NCBI GenBank assembly: GCA_021648025.1
Contig: JAKITO010000032.1
Coordinates: 1 to 38,094 of the forward strand
DNA length: 38,094 nucleotides
Direction of reading: 5' to 3'
Source of the DNA: Paracoccaceae bacterium
Lineage (GTDB): Bacteria; Pseudomonadota; Alphaproteobacteria; Rhodobacterales; Rhodobacteraceae
The position numbers and the translations under genes are program-made. Positions 1 through 7,661 of this stretch are shown here, one piece after another. A model generated the notes under the pieces. The model was not told where the DNA came from. It searched no databases and saw nothing but the letters and a program-made list of their open reading frames with translations. How positions within the stretch are numbered: the first letter of the stretch is position 1; the number at the start of each line of letters is the position of its first letter.

Positions 1-194
1 CCCGTATGCTCGAAGCCGCAGGCGCACGCCCCAAAACCGACCGTGCCAACCCCAAGAAAGGCGCCCCCGGCAAAAAAGCCCTGGAACGCGCCGAAGAGAA
101 AGCCGCCAAAGCAGCAGCAGCAGCCGAGGCTCCCGCAGAAGCGCCAGCAGAGGCTCCGGCAGAGGCTCCCGCAGAAGACGCAGCAGCCGAATAA
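1..194 (+). CDS. rpsP: 30S ribosomal protein S16, C-terminal end (partial)
   Basis: The window opens inside this gene; only about the last 64 codons are present, in the frame that ends with TAA at 192-194. The visible part begins at the [18 protein letters not shown] region typical of the end of alphaproteobacterial S16. It continues into a Lys/Glu/Ala helix ([17 protein letters not shown]) and ends in a low-complexity tail in which the unit Ala-Pro-Ala-Glu is repeated about four times (bases 124-183). S16 is a 30S assembly protein. Position fits: rimM and trmD follow, as in the widespread rpsP-rimM-trmD-rplS cluster. The repeat tail lies outside the conserved fold and is probably length-variable. 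The true start is outside the window. Confidence 0.9.
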   Translation, partial: RMLEAAGARPKTDRANPKKGAPGKKALERAEEKAAKAAAAAEAPAEAPAEAPAEAPAEDAAAE

Positions 195-275
195 TATCCC
201 AAACCAACGACAGGTTCGGCGTTCCCACGCCGGACCTGCCCACCCATCTGACAAATTGTGCAAAAGGAACGCCCG

Positions 276-794
276 ATGCCTGACGATCTGATCAACGGGA
301 TGATCTGTGTTGGTGCCATCTCCGGCTCATTCGGAGTGCGCGGCGAGGTTCGGATCAAAAGCTTCTGCGCCATCCCCGAAGACATCGCCACTTATTCGCC
401 GCTCAGCTCAGAAGACGGCGCAACCCCCTATTCAATCACCCTCTCAGGCCCGATCAAACACGGCTTTTGTGCCCGCCTGTCTGGCGTCACCACCAAAGAA
501 CAGGCCGACGCCTTAAGCGGCACGCGCCTCTATACCGAACGTGCCCGCCTGCCGTCCCTGCCCGACGATGAATATTACTACACCGATCTGGCCGGCCTTG
601 ACGTGTTTGACACCGGCGGCACGCAGATTGGCCAGGTCAAAGCCGTACAAAACCACGGCGCAGGCGATCTGCTGGAAGTCCAGACCATCAATTCCAGCGG
701 CACCGTCCTGATCCCCTTCACCCAAATCGTCGTCCCCACCGTCGACCTAAAATCGCGCCGCATCATCATCGACCCGCCCGACGGGCTTTTGTGA
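276..794 (+). CDS. rimM: Ribosome maturation factor RimM
   Basis: A 172-residue protein with the RimM N-terminal signature [20 protein letters not shown] (about residues 9-28), followed by the barrel and a C-terminal PRC-barrel region ([18 protein letters not shown], then [14 protein letters not shown]). RimM binds S19 in the 30S head and assists late 16S rRNA processing. I chose ATG 276 because AAAGGA lies about 8 bases upstream and homologues begin close to this point; an in-frame GTG at 258 would add six residues and has no better signal. The stop overlaps the trmD start (TGATG at 792-796), so translation is probably coupled. Confidence 0.95.
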   Translation: MPDDLINGMICVGAISGSFGVRGEVRIKSFCAIPEDIATYSPLSSEDGATPYSITLSGPIKHGFCARLSGVTTKEQADALSGTRLYTERARLPSLPDDEYYYTDLAGLDVFDTGGTQIGQVKAVQNHGAGDLLEVQTINSSGTVLIPFTQIVVPTVDLKSRRIIIDPPDGLL

Positions 795-1612
795 TGACGG
801 ACGAGCGCAAAAACCGCGCAACCGGGCGCAAAACCATCCGCACCTCGGCCATCCCCCGCGAATTGATAACGCCCAACCCCGACCTGAAAGACGTCTGGAA
901 GGCCAAGGTAATCACTCTGTTCCCCACCGCCTTCCCCGGCGTTCTGGGCGAAAGCCTGACCGGCAAAGCCCTGCAAAATGGCCTCTGGCAACTCGAAACC
1001 ATCAACCTGCGCGACTTCGGGGTAACCAAACACCGCAACGTCGATGACACCCCGGCCGGCGGCGGTGCCGGCATGGTCCTGCGCGCCGACGTTCTGGGGG
1101 CGGCGATTGAACACGCGATGGATGGCACCAAGGGCACCTGGCCTTTGATCTATCTCTCTCCGCGCGGCAAACCCATGACCCAATCGCTGATGCAAGACTT
1201 GTCCCACGCTGACGGCATCACCCTGATCTGCGGACGTTTTGAAGGCGTCGATGAACGGGTGCTGGACCACTACAACGTGCAGGAAATATCCCTTGGCGAC
1301 TTCGTCATGACCGGCGGCGAAATAGCCGCTTTTGCCCTGATCGACGCCACTGTGCGGCTGATCCCAGACGTACTGGGCAATCAAGCCTCGACCGAAGATG
1401 AGAGCTTTTCGGCCGGGTTATTGGAGCATCCGCAATATACCCGCCCCGCTGACTGGCAAGGGAAACTCATCCCTGAAGTGCTGATGTCAGGGCATCACGG
1501 CAATGTCGCCGCCTGGCGGCAGGCGCAGGCCCAAGCCATCACCCGAACACGACGCCCGGATTTGTGGGCGACCTACTCAAAGGCGAATTTTCCGATCAAA
1601 CCAGACCGGTAA
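794..1612 (+). CDS. trmD: tRNA (guanine-N1)-methyltransferase TrmD
   Basis: A 272-residue SPOUT-class enzyme that methylates N1 of G37 in tRNAs with G36, preventing +1 frameshifting. Visible motifs are KVITLFPTAFPGVLGESLTG near residue 37, DDTPAGGGAGMVL, then the knotted SAM-binding core CGRFEGVDERV and SLGDFVMTGGE, followed by RLIPDVLGN and the C-terminal ATYSKANFP. The first about 35 residues form a hydrophilic extension before the usual start (WKAKVITLFP), which I associate with Rhodobacterales TrmD. Start ATG 794 overlaps the rimM stop; GTG 791 is an alternative. Downstream, a hairpin repeat at 1620-1677 may end transcription. Confidence 0.95.
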   Translation: MTDERKNRATGRKTIRTSAIPRELITPNPDLKDVWKAKVITLFPTAFPGVLGESLTGKALQNGLWQLETINLRDFGVTKHRNVDDTPAGGGAGMVLRADVLGAAIEHAMDGTKGTWPLIYLSPRGKPMTQSLMQDLSHADGITLICGRFEGVDERVLDHYNVQEISLGDFVMTGGEIAAFALIDATVRLIPDVLGNQASTEDESFSAGLLEHPQYTRPADWQGKLIPEVLMSGHHGNVAAWRQAQAQAITRTRRPDLWATYSKANFPIKPDR

Positions 1613-1619
1613 GTGTTGT

Positions 1620-1677
1620 GTAGGGTGGGCATTCTGCCCACCTTTTCGGGGGAAGGTGGGGTAAAACCCCACCCTAC
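1620..1677. repeat. REP-like intergenic hairpin repeat
   Basis: GTAGGGTGGG at 1620-1629 is mirrored by CCCACCCTAC at 1668-1677, a perfect 10-base inverted repeat. Inside sit two further hairpins: GGTGGGC/GCCCACC (1624-1630/1636-1642, followed by TTTT) and GGTGGGG/CCCCACC (1655-1661/1667-1673). The GTAGGGTGGGC...GCCCACC pattern resembles dispersed intergenic repeats seen in many bacterial genomes. The first hairpin plus TTTT could also act as a terminator for trmD. Copy number in this genome is unknown. Confidence 0.7.
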
Positions 1678-1756
1678 GGTTGCTGTCCGGTTTTGCCGGA
1701 CCACTTCAAAGCCGCTCTTGTAAAATCAGCCAACATTCTTAGGTGTCGATCAGCAT

Positions 1757-2158
1757 ATGGCTAACAGGGCATTCCAATTCATGAATTTTGGTTCTGCGAT
1801 TTTCTGGATTATTGTGTTCTATCTAGCGATGATATCCCCTGTAATTCTGGCGTATATTTGGGCACGCTTAAGTAAAAGCACGACAGTACAAAAAATGATG
1901 ATCTATTCTGCCAGAGTTTGCGGAATTATAATTACATCTTCATATTTGCTACTAGTCGGCATTGGTGCTTCGTGTAACGGGAGTTGGTTCAAAGGTTATA
2001 TGCACTGCACGATCGTTTCTGACTCGTTTGCAAATGGGTATACAATGATCTTCTTGTTTCTTTTTGCAGCGCTGATTGTCTACGCGATCGCGCTTTTCCT
2101 AACAGGCGCATTTTTGGAATTTAGGGCACGAAGAGAAAATTGGTTTTTTGAGCTGTGA
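1757..2158 (+). CDS. Hypothetical small membrane protein (low GC)
   Basis: I do not recognise this 133-residue protein. It has three clear hydrophobic segments, at about residues 10-36, 46-70 and 92-120, separated by short polar loops including a Cys-Asn-Gly-Ser-Trp stretch, and ends RRENWFFEL. AGGTG lies about 11 bases before ATG 1757. The gene is much more AT-rich than its neighbours: one 60-base line (1801-1860) is about 37% G+C. It sits between trmD and rplS, which are normally adjacent, directly after a REP-like repeat. Composition and position suggest horizontal acquisition; no function can be inferred. That it is really expressed is likely but unproven. Confidence 0.6.
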   Translation: MANRAFQFMNFGSAIFWIIVFYLAMISPVILAYIWARLSKSTTVQKMMIYSARVCGIIITSSYLLLVGIGASCNGSWFKGYMHCTIVSDSFANGYTMIFLFLFAALIVYAIALFLTGAFLEFRARRENWFFEL

Positions 2159-2200
2159 CCAACTCATCTCGCTAACCTCCAAACCCTACCAACTCCCCCC

Positions 2201-2229
2201 TTGAACCACCCCACATTCCCGCCTATACG
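2201..2229 (+). promoter_or_regulatory. Putative sigma-70-type promoter for rplS-rpmE
   Basis: TTGAAC at 2201-2206, a 17-base spacer and TATACG at 2224-2229 resemble a housekeeping promoter. It lies just after the inserted hypothetical gene and would give rplS its own transcript with a leader of about 225 bases. Found by eye only. Confidence 0.45.
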
Positions 2230-2235
2230 TCCGCT

Positions 2236-2459
2236 GTTCGGACTCACCTGTGGTGGCTTCGGACGATTCGGATATGCCTGATACCAATGCCACCGGCCTT
2301 CTTCGGCCATCTGGCGCGATGGCAGACTCGAAAAAGACCAAGGAACGGACGACCCTATCTCTGGCGGGCGCAAATGCGGACCCGGTGAAGACCAAGAGCT
2401 CTCGGATCGCCAGAAACCTTCGTGGAACAACCACGAGCATATTTATAGGAGACCTCGCG
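2236..2459 (+). promoter_or_regulatory. Long structured leader upstream of rplS
   Basis: The stretch from 2159 to 2459 has no convincing gene. Its latter part, downstream of the putative promoter, contains nested pairings TGCCA/TGGCA (2288-2292/2320-2324) around GGCC/GGCC (2295-2298/2305-2308), and a perfect CGTGG-AACAA-CCACG hairpin (2421-2435) shortly before the rplS ribosome-binding site (AGGAGA, 2447-2452). Ribosomal protein operons often carry autoregulatory leaders, so a cis-acting RNA is plausible. This is inference from position and pairing, not recognition of a named RNA family. Confidence 0.4.
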
Positions 2460-2840
2460 ATGAACATAATCGCAGAGCTTGAGGCGGAACAAATCGCCGC
2501 CCTGGGGCATGACATCCCCGATTTCAAAGCCGGAGACACCATTCGTGTCGGCTTTAAAGTGACCGAAGGCACCCGCACCCGGGTTCAGAATTACGAAGGC
2601 GTGTGCATTGCCCGCAACAACGGCAAAGGCATTGCCGGGTCGTTCACGGTGCGCAAGATTTCGTTTGGCGAAGGGGTGGAACGGGTGTTCCCGCTGCATT
2701 CCACCAATATCGACAGCATCGAAGTGGTGCGCCGGGGCCGGGTTCGCCGGGCCAAGCTGTATTATCTGCGCTCGCGGCGCGGTAAATCGGCGCGGATCAT
2801 CGAAGATACACATTACAAGCCTTTACCGGCCAAGACGTAA
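2460..2840 (+). CDS. rplS: 50S ribosomal protein L19
   Basis: A 126-residue L19 with the usual family features: [54 protein letters not shown], and the basic [20 protein letters not shown] stretch. L19 sits at the 30S-50S interface. Start ATG 2460 is preceded by AGGAGA 8 bases upstream. The reading frame stays open for another 70 codons upstream, but that extension does not look like L19 and overlaps RNA hairpins, so I reject it. rpmE follows after 11 bases, indicating one operon. Confidence 0.96.
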   Translation: MNIIAELEAEQIAALGHDIPDFKAGDTIRVGFKVTEGTRTRVQNYEGVCIARNNGKGIAGSFTVRKISFGEGVERVFPLHSTNIDSIEVVRRGRVRRAKLYYLRSRRGKSARIIEDTHYKPLPAKT

Positions 2841-2851
2841 GGAGCGGACCC

Positions 2852-3073
2852 ATGAAAAAAGATATTCACCCCGCCTATCACATGATCAACGTCAAGATGC
2901 TCAATGGTACCACCGTTCAGATGCAATCGACCTGGGGCAAGGAAGGCGAAACCATGACGCTGGATATTGATCCCAGTGCGCATCCGGCCTGGACCGGCGG
3001 CGGCACCCAGTTGCTGGATACCGGCGGCCGGGTTTCAAAGTTCAAGAAGAAATACGAAGGGCTTGGGTTCTAA
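2852..3073 (+). CDS. rpmE: 50S ribosomal protein L31
   Basis: A 73-residue L31 beginning [10 protein letters not shown], with HPAWTGG and a C-terminal [22 protein letters not shown] lies 9-10 bases before ATG 2852. The protein contains no cysteine at all, so it lacks the CXXC zinc motif of zinc-binding L31. It therefore belongs to the zinc-independent form, although it sits in a core ribosomal operon and no zinc-binding partner is visible here. A strong intrinsic terminator follows. Confidence 0.95.
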   Translation: MKKDIHPAYHMINVKMLNGTTVQMQSTWGKEGETMTLDIDPSAHPAWTGGGTQLLDTGGRVSKFKKKYEGLGF

Positions 3074-3100
3074 GGCACCCTCGCTTTGGTGAGACACCAA

Positions 3101-3131
3101 AAGGCTGCCTCGGGTTGAGGCGGCCTTTTTT
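3101..3131 (+). terminator. Intrinsic terminator after rpmE
   Basis: AAGGCTGCCTC (3101-3111) pairs with GAGGCGGCCTT (3117-3127), with one G-T wobble, around a five-base loop, followed by a six-T run (3126-3131). This is a textbook rho-independent terminator ending the rplS-rpmE transcript. Confidence 0.88.
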
Positions 3132-3154
3132 AATACCCTTCGAGTTAACATTGA

Positions 3155-3286
3155 ATCAGAAAAGCTGACGAACGCGTTTGAAGAGAAAACGCTGCCTCGT
3201 CGGATTTTCTGATACATTGTCTCAAAGAAAAGCCGAAAGGCTTTGATTGGCGGCGGTTGGCCGCGCAAACCCAGGAAAGATGTGAC
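3155..3286 (+). promoter_or_regulatory. Structured 5' leader of DEAD-box helicase gene
   Basis: A long imperfect stem-loop spans 3155-3213: ATCAGAAAA pairs with TTTTCTGAT (3155-3163/3205-3213), GACGA with TCGTC (3167-3171/3197-3201), and GCGTTT with AAACGC (3174-3179/3187-3192), 20 base pairs in all. A second hairpin AAAGCC-GAAA-GGCTTT (3229-3244) has a GNRA tetraloop, and a third GCGG/CCGC pairing (3250-3253/3261-3264) comes just before the start region. No long T run follows the first stem, so a terminator is unlikely. RNA-helicase genes are often controlled through structured leaders; that role here is inferred. Confidence 0.5.
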
Positions 3287-5257
3287 GTGAAAAAAGCGCT
3301 AGAAGCAGCCCTCGAAGCCCGTGGATATGATACCCTGACCCCGGTTCAGCAGGAAGTGAACAAGCCGGAACTGGCGACTTCGGACCTGTTGGTTTCGGCC
3401 CAGACCGGATCGGGCAAGACGGTTGGCTTTGGTCTGGCACTTGCGCCAACCCTGATGGGCGAGGCGGATCATTTTGAACGGGCAGCAGCCCCTTTGGGCC
3501 TGATCATTGCGCCAACCCGTGAATTGGCATTGCAGGTCAAACGCGAGTTGGCGTGGCTTTATGCCGGTACCAACGCGGTTCTGGCCTCTTGCGTTGGCGG
3601 CATGGACATGCGCGATGAACGCCGCGCCCTGGGGCGTGGTGCACATATCGTGGTGGCCACACCGGGGCGCTTGCGCGACCACATCATGCGCGGCTCGATT
3701 GATCTGGGCAGCATCCGGGGCGTGGTTCTGGACGAAGCCGATGAAATGCTTGATCTGGGCTTTCGCGAAGATCTGGAATTCATCCTGGGCGAAGCCCCCG
3801 AAAGTCGGCGCACCCTGATGTTTTCAGCCACGGTGCCGCGCGCCATCGCCAATCTGGCGAAATCTTACCAAAAGGACGCGGTTCGGGTGTCAACGGTTGC
3901 CGAAAAATCGCAACATGCCGACATTGAATACCAGTTGATGAATGTCGCCCCCCGTGACGGCGAAAATGCCATCATCAACGTACTGCGCTTTCACGAAGCC
4001 AAAGGCGCTTTGGTGTTTGCCAATACCCGCGCCATGGTCAACCGGCTGACCACCCGTCTGTCGAACCGTGGGTTTTCCGTGGTGGCCCTGTCCGGCGAAT
4101 TATCGCAGAGCGAACGCACCCATGCGCTTCAGGCGATGCGCGACGGGCGGGCGCGGGTCTGTGTGGCCACCGATGTGGCGGCGCGCGGGATTGACCTGCC
4201 CAACCTTGATCTGGTGGTGCATGCGGAACTGCCCAACAACCACGAAACCCTGTTGCACCGGTCGGGGCGCACCGGCCGGGCCGGGCGCAAAGGCACAAGC
4301 ATCCTGATCGCCCCGCCTGCCGCCAGGCGCAAAGCCGAACGGATATTGCGGTCCGCCAAGCTGACGGCAAAATTCACCGAAGCCCCTTCGGCTGAGGCGG
4401 TCAAGGCGCGCGACGTTGAGCGGATGATGGGCGATCCGGCCTGGCACGAACCGGTAAGCGAAAACCAGGCCGAAGCGGTGGCGCGGCTGGCCAAGGCGTT
4501 TGACACCAAGCAGCTCGCAGCGGCTTACTTGCGTCTGTATACCTCACGACAATCCGCCCCTGAGGAACTTTCGGACCCCGGAGAAAAGCCGAAGCCGCGC
4601 GCGCCGTTCGGGCCATCGGTCTGGTTTTCGATCACTGGCGGGCGCGTCAAAGGGGCAGAACCCCGGCGCTATCTGCCAATGTTGATCAAGGCCGGAAAGA
4701 TCGACAAGGACGCTATCGGCGCGATCCGGGTTCAGGAACGCGAAACCTTCGTCGAGATCAGCCAGGCGGCGGTCGATGGGTTTTTGAAGGCTTTGGGCGG
4801 CAAGTCCGAGCTGGAACCCGGTGCGGTGATCACCCGGCTGGACAAGCCGCCATCAGTGGCAGGATCGCCCCGCCCTAAATATGTGCCCAAAGGGCAGGAT
4901 GGCAAAGGCAAGCCGCAGGGGAATACGCAGGGGAGTACACGGGGGAAAAACCGGCCTGATAGTGGCCCGGTTGATTGGAATGATGACGCCGCCCCGCGCA
5001 ATCGCAAGCCAAAGCCCAGTTTCAAATCAAGCGTCAAACCGGGGCCGCATCGCAAAGGCGCCAAGTCTGAACGTCCTGAGCCAAACGCCATTGTTGATCC
5101 AAGAAAGCCCCGCGCGCCAACAGGCCCGCCTCCGCCCAAAGGCAAGAAAAACAGCAAGAAAAACAAGGCGCGTAAGAAAGTGGCCACAGCAACCAAGGTT
5201 GCGGCCCGCAAGGGGAAAGCCCCAAAGGGCGGCAAACCCGCATCCAAGGCGGAATAG
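3287..5257 (+). CDS. DEAD-box ATP-dependent RNA helicase
   Basis: A 656-residue helicase. The two RecA-like domains show the Q-motif region (TPVQQEV, about 18-24), Walker A AQTGSGKT (38-45), PTRELA (76-81), GG and TPGRL (125-129), DEAD (149-152), SAT (180-182), then ATDVAARGID and HRSGRTGRAGR (324-334). After a linker, a DbpA-like RNA-binding domain is suggested by FGPSVWFSITGG through IGAIRVQERETFVEIS (about 440-510). A very basic, Lys/Pro/Gly-rich tail of roughly 130 residues follows. I chose GTG 3287, with AGGAAAGA upstream; an in-frame TTG at 3257 is the alternative. Such enzymes act in ribosome assembly or RNA turnover. The structured leader suggests regulated expression. Confidence 0.9.
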   Translation: MKKALEAALEARGYDTLTPVQQEVNKPELATSDLLVSAQTGSGKTVGFGLALAPTLMGEADHFERAAAPLGLIIAPTRELALQVKRELAWLYAGTNAVLASCVGGMDMRDERRALGRGAHIVVATPGRLRDHIMRGSIDLGSIRGVVLDEADEMLDLGFREDLEFILGEAPESRRTLMFSATVPRAIANLAKSYQKDAVRVSTVAEKSQHADIEYQLMNVAPRDGENAIINVLRFHEAKGALVFANTRAMVNRLTTRLSNRGFSVVALSGELSQSERTHALQAMRDGRARVCVATDVAARGIDLPNLDLVVHAELPNNHETLLHRSGRTGRAGRKGTSILIAPPAARRKAERILRSAKLTAKFTEAPSAEAVKARDVERMMGDPAWHEPVSENQAEAVARLAKAFDTKQLAAAYLRLYTSRQSAPEELSDPGEKPKPRAPFGPSVWFSITGGRVKGAEPRRYLPMLIKAGKIDKDAIGAIRVQERETFVEISQAAVDGFLKALGGKSELEPGAVITRLDKPPSVAGSPRPKYVPKGQDGKGKPQGNTQGSTRGKNRPDSGPVDWNDDAAPRNRKPKPSFKSSVKPGPHRKGAKSERPEPNAIVDPRKPRAPTGPPPPKGKKNSKKNKARKKVATATKVAARKGKAPKGGKPASKAE

Positions 5258-5370
5258 TCACAACTGTTGGTTTACCGGATGCGTCCAGTCTTTCATTCGG
5301 GCAAACCACAACATATAGTGGCTAAAAACGTGAAATCGCGCGGCTGCGCGTGGAATATGAGGGATCGGGC

Positions 5371-6180
5371 ATGGCGCATATCATTGTCGTCGGGAACGAA
5401 AAAGGCGGGGCCGGGAAATCGACCGTGTCGATGCATGTGGCCACCGCTTTGGCGCGCATGGGTCACAAGATCAGCGCGCTTGATCTGGATTTGCGTCAGC
5501 GCACTTTGGGGCGTTACGTGGAAAACCGGACAGAGTTCCTGACCAAGGCAGGGTTGGAGCTGCCCAGCCCAGACTGCCACGATCTGCCTGATATCGACCA
5601 ATCAACGCTGAAGCCGGGCGAGAATATCTATGATCACCGGTTGTCAGCGGCGGTGGCAGCGCTTGAGGCTGACAACGAGTTCATCCTGATCGACTGCCCT
5701 GGATCGCACACCCGTCTTAGTCAGGTGGCGCATTCTTTGGCGGATACACTGATCACCCCGCTGAACGACAGCTTTGTCGATTTTGATCTGTTGGCGCGGA
5801 TAGATGCGCAAGGTGAAACCATCCAAGGCCCGTCGGTTTATTCCGAAATGGTCTGGAATGCCCGTCAATTGCGGGCCCAGGCCGGGCTTAAACCGATAGA
5901 CTGGGTGGTGCTGCGCAACCGGGTTGGCACCCAGCGCATGGTCAACAAGGAAAAGATGGAAAAGGCGCTGAACATGCTGTCGGACAGGATCGGCTTTCGC
6001 GTCGCCCCGGGATTCAGCGAACGGGTGATTTTCCGAGAGCTGTTTCCGCGCGGCCTGACCCTGCTGGACCTCAAGGACATCGGCGTCAAGCAGTTGAACA
6101 TTTCCAATGTCGCCGCCCGTCAGGAGTTGCGCGAAATGATGAAATCTCTGAAATTGCCCGGAGTTACGATTGATTTTTAG
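5371..6180 (+). CDS. mipZ: MipZ-type division-plane ParA ATPase
   Basis: A 269-residue ParA/MinD-family ATPase that matches Caulobacter MipZ along its length. It has deviant Walker A KGGAGKS (11-17, lysines 11 and 16), DLDLRQRT (38-45), ILIDCPG for the switch II region, ITPLNDSFVDFDLL, DWVVLRNR, GFRVAPGFSERVIFRELFPRGLTLLDL and AARQELR near the end. MipZ forms a gradient from ParB-bound origins and blocks FtsZ polymerisation away from midcell. Start ATG 5371 has GAGGG seven bases upstream; a GTG at 5350 is a weaker option. The gene stands alone and ends at a hairpin at 6212-6232, converging on the adenylate cyclase gene. Confidence 0.9.
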   Translation: MAHIIVVGNEKGGAGKSTVSMHVATALARMGHKISALDLDLRQRTLGRYVENRTEFLTKAGLELPSPDCHDLPDIDQSTLKPGENIYDHRLSAAVAALEADNEFILIDCPGSHTRLSQVAHSLADTLITPLNDSFVDFDLLARIDAQGETIQGPSVYSEMVWNARQLRAQAGLKPIDWVVLRNRVGTQRMVNKEKMEKALNMLSDRIGFRVAPGFSERVIFRELFPRGLTLLDLKDIGVKQLNISNVAARQELREMMKSLKLPGVTIDF

Positions 6181-6211
6181 GGTGAATTGCTCTTTTACGG
6201 GCTGCTCAATC

Positions 6212-6232
6212 AAGCCGGTTACCGGCTTTCTT
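6212..6232 (+). terminator. Probable intrinsic terminator after mipZ
   Basis: AAGCCGG (6212-6218) and CCGGCTT (6222-6228) form a seven-pair stem with a three-base loop, followed by TCTTC. The T run is short, so this is a moderate-quality terminator in the 60-base gap between two converging genes. Confidence 0.5.
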
Positions 6233-6240
6233 CGCGGGTC

Positions 6241-7506
6241 TCAGGGTCGATAGACAGTATAAAGCTCGACCGGTTCAGACACGCCCCGCAACATGTAGCG
6301 TCCCAGTGACACCAGATCATGCGGGCCGTCCCCCGCTGCTGCATAGATTTTTTCTGATACGATGATATTCTGCCCCACCAACCGGTGCATATCCGACAGA
6401 CGCGACGTCAGGTTCACAGCCGGACCAATGGCCGTAAAATCCAACCGGTTCACCGCGCCAATGTTGCCATAAAGAATGTCCCCGGCGTGAATAGCCAGGG
6501 TAAATCCGGTGGTGGTCAGCCCGGCGGCACGGCGGCGGTCGTTCAATTCGCCGATCTCACGGCACAGGGTGGTTGACGCATTCAGTGCCGCCGCGGCACC
6601 GTCTTCCACGCACTCAAGGTTGAACATGGTCAGCATCCCGTCACCCATGAATTTCAGGATATTGCCGCCATTGTCCTGAATGACCCGCACCGCCACGGCA
6701 AAATAATCGTTCAGCATGTCGATCAGATCACTTCCGGCCGTCTGCTCGGCCAGTTCGGTAAACCCGGTCAGATCAAAGTAACAGATCACCGCGTCGATCT
6801 TTTGCGACGACCCCCGCCCGATTTCCCCCGACAACACCCGCCGCCCGGCATCCCGACCCAGATAAACCGACAAAAGATCATGGGCCATTTGCAGGTTGGA
6901 CGCGGATTTCAGGACCAGACCAAGGTAGGGGTTCACACTGCGGATCAGGTCCAGATCAGCCTTGGAAAACCCATCCGGCCCATTGCTGGCCCAGGATATC
7001 AACACGCCTTCAGGCGCATTGAGCGGATCAATTGGCTGGCGCATGTCGCGCTTTTCAAACAACAGCCCCGTGGCCATGTAATCGGTCACGCCAGTGGCCT
7101 TTAGTTCGTTCAGCAACGGGAACCGGCTGTGATGATCAGGGGCTGTCATTTTCTCGTGATATTCATCCAGATTATGTTCCATCAGATAAAACATCGGGCT
7201 GGCCAGCCAGCGTTCCACCGGCCGGTCCGAACGATCATAAAGCTCGTATGAAACGCCGTCTTGGCTAAGCCAGTCAAACCCGATCCCGCCAAATTCGGGA
7301 TTAAAGGCCTGTTGGGCCACATGTACCCGCACCAGTGGAATGCCCAGGTCAACCAATCTCTGGCAATAGCCCTGCAAAATATCAACCTGAGACGTGCCCT
7401 CCATTCCCTGCTGCATCAGCCAGGATGTCAGGGATTGCGAGGTCGCATTTCCCAGAGGCGGGATATTTTTGGTCAGTTGCATTTCGGGGGTGCCGTCCGT
7501 TGCCAT
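6241..7506 (-). CDS. Class III adenylate cyclase
   Basis: A 421-residue protein. The C-terminal half is a class III nucleotidyl cyclase domain: CYFDLTGFTELAEQ carries the first metal-binding Asp, ILKFMGDGML has the substrate Lys and second metal Asp, and LDFTAIGPAVNLTSRL carries the adenine-recognising Asp and the transition-state Asn and Arg. The Lys/Asp pair argues for ATP rather than GTP as substrate. The N-terminal 200 residues are soluble, with no membrane segment, and look like a degenerate sensory domain that I cannot name. The product would be cAMP. It is transcribed alone or from the secreted-protein gene upstream (155-base gap). The start at ATG 7506 lacks a strong ribosome-binding site. 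Confidence 0.88.
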   Translation of the reverse strand: MATDGTPEMQLTKNIPPLGNATSQSLTSWLMQQGMEGTSQVDILQGYCQRLVDLGIPLVRVHVAQQAFNPEFGGIGFDWLSQDGVSYELYDRSDRPVERWLASPMFYLMEHNLDEYHEKMTAPDHHSRFPLLNELKATGVTDYMATGLLFEKRDMRQPIDPLNAPEGVLISWASNGPDGFSKADLDLIRSVNPYLGLVLKSASNLQMAHDLLSVYLGRDAGRRVLSGEIGRGSSQKIDAVICYFDLTGFTELAEQTAGSDLIDMLNDYFAVAVRVIQDNGGNILKFMGDGMLTMFNLECVEDGAAAALNASTTLCREIGELNDRRRAAGLTTTGFTLAIHAGDILYGNIGAVNRLDFTAIGPAVNLTSRLSDMHRLVGQNIIVSEKIYAAAGDGPHDLVSLGRYMLRGVSEPVELYTVYRP

Positions 7507-7661
7507 GTCCAGGGTAACACATGCAAACCTAAGCGCCCACCGGGCTACGGCAACCCCCAGTTCTGTATTTTTTTTCGTTAATCATTCCAACGGTCAGGAC
7601 GTGGAATATCACCTGCAACATCCAAACCATCAATTCGTGCGGGCCTTTTGAATTCCCCATC

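Noticed and set aside
124..183. Tandem repeats that could suggest a CRISPR or minisatellite
   Set aside because: They encode the Ala/Pro/Glu tail of S16 in frame; there are no spacers, and no CRISPR array was seen in the window.
578..1384. Long minus-strand open frame of 268 codons
   Set aside because: It is antisense to rimM and trmD, which have unmistakable family motifs; its protein has no recognisable domain.
2250..2459. A 70-codon in-frame upstream extension of rplS
   Set aside because: It does not resemble L19, a good ribosome-binding site precedes ATG 2460, and the stretch forms RNA hairpins instead.
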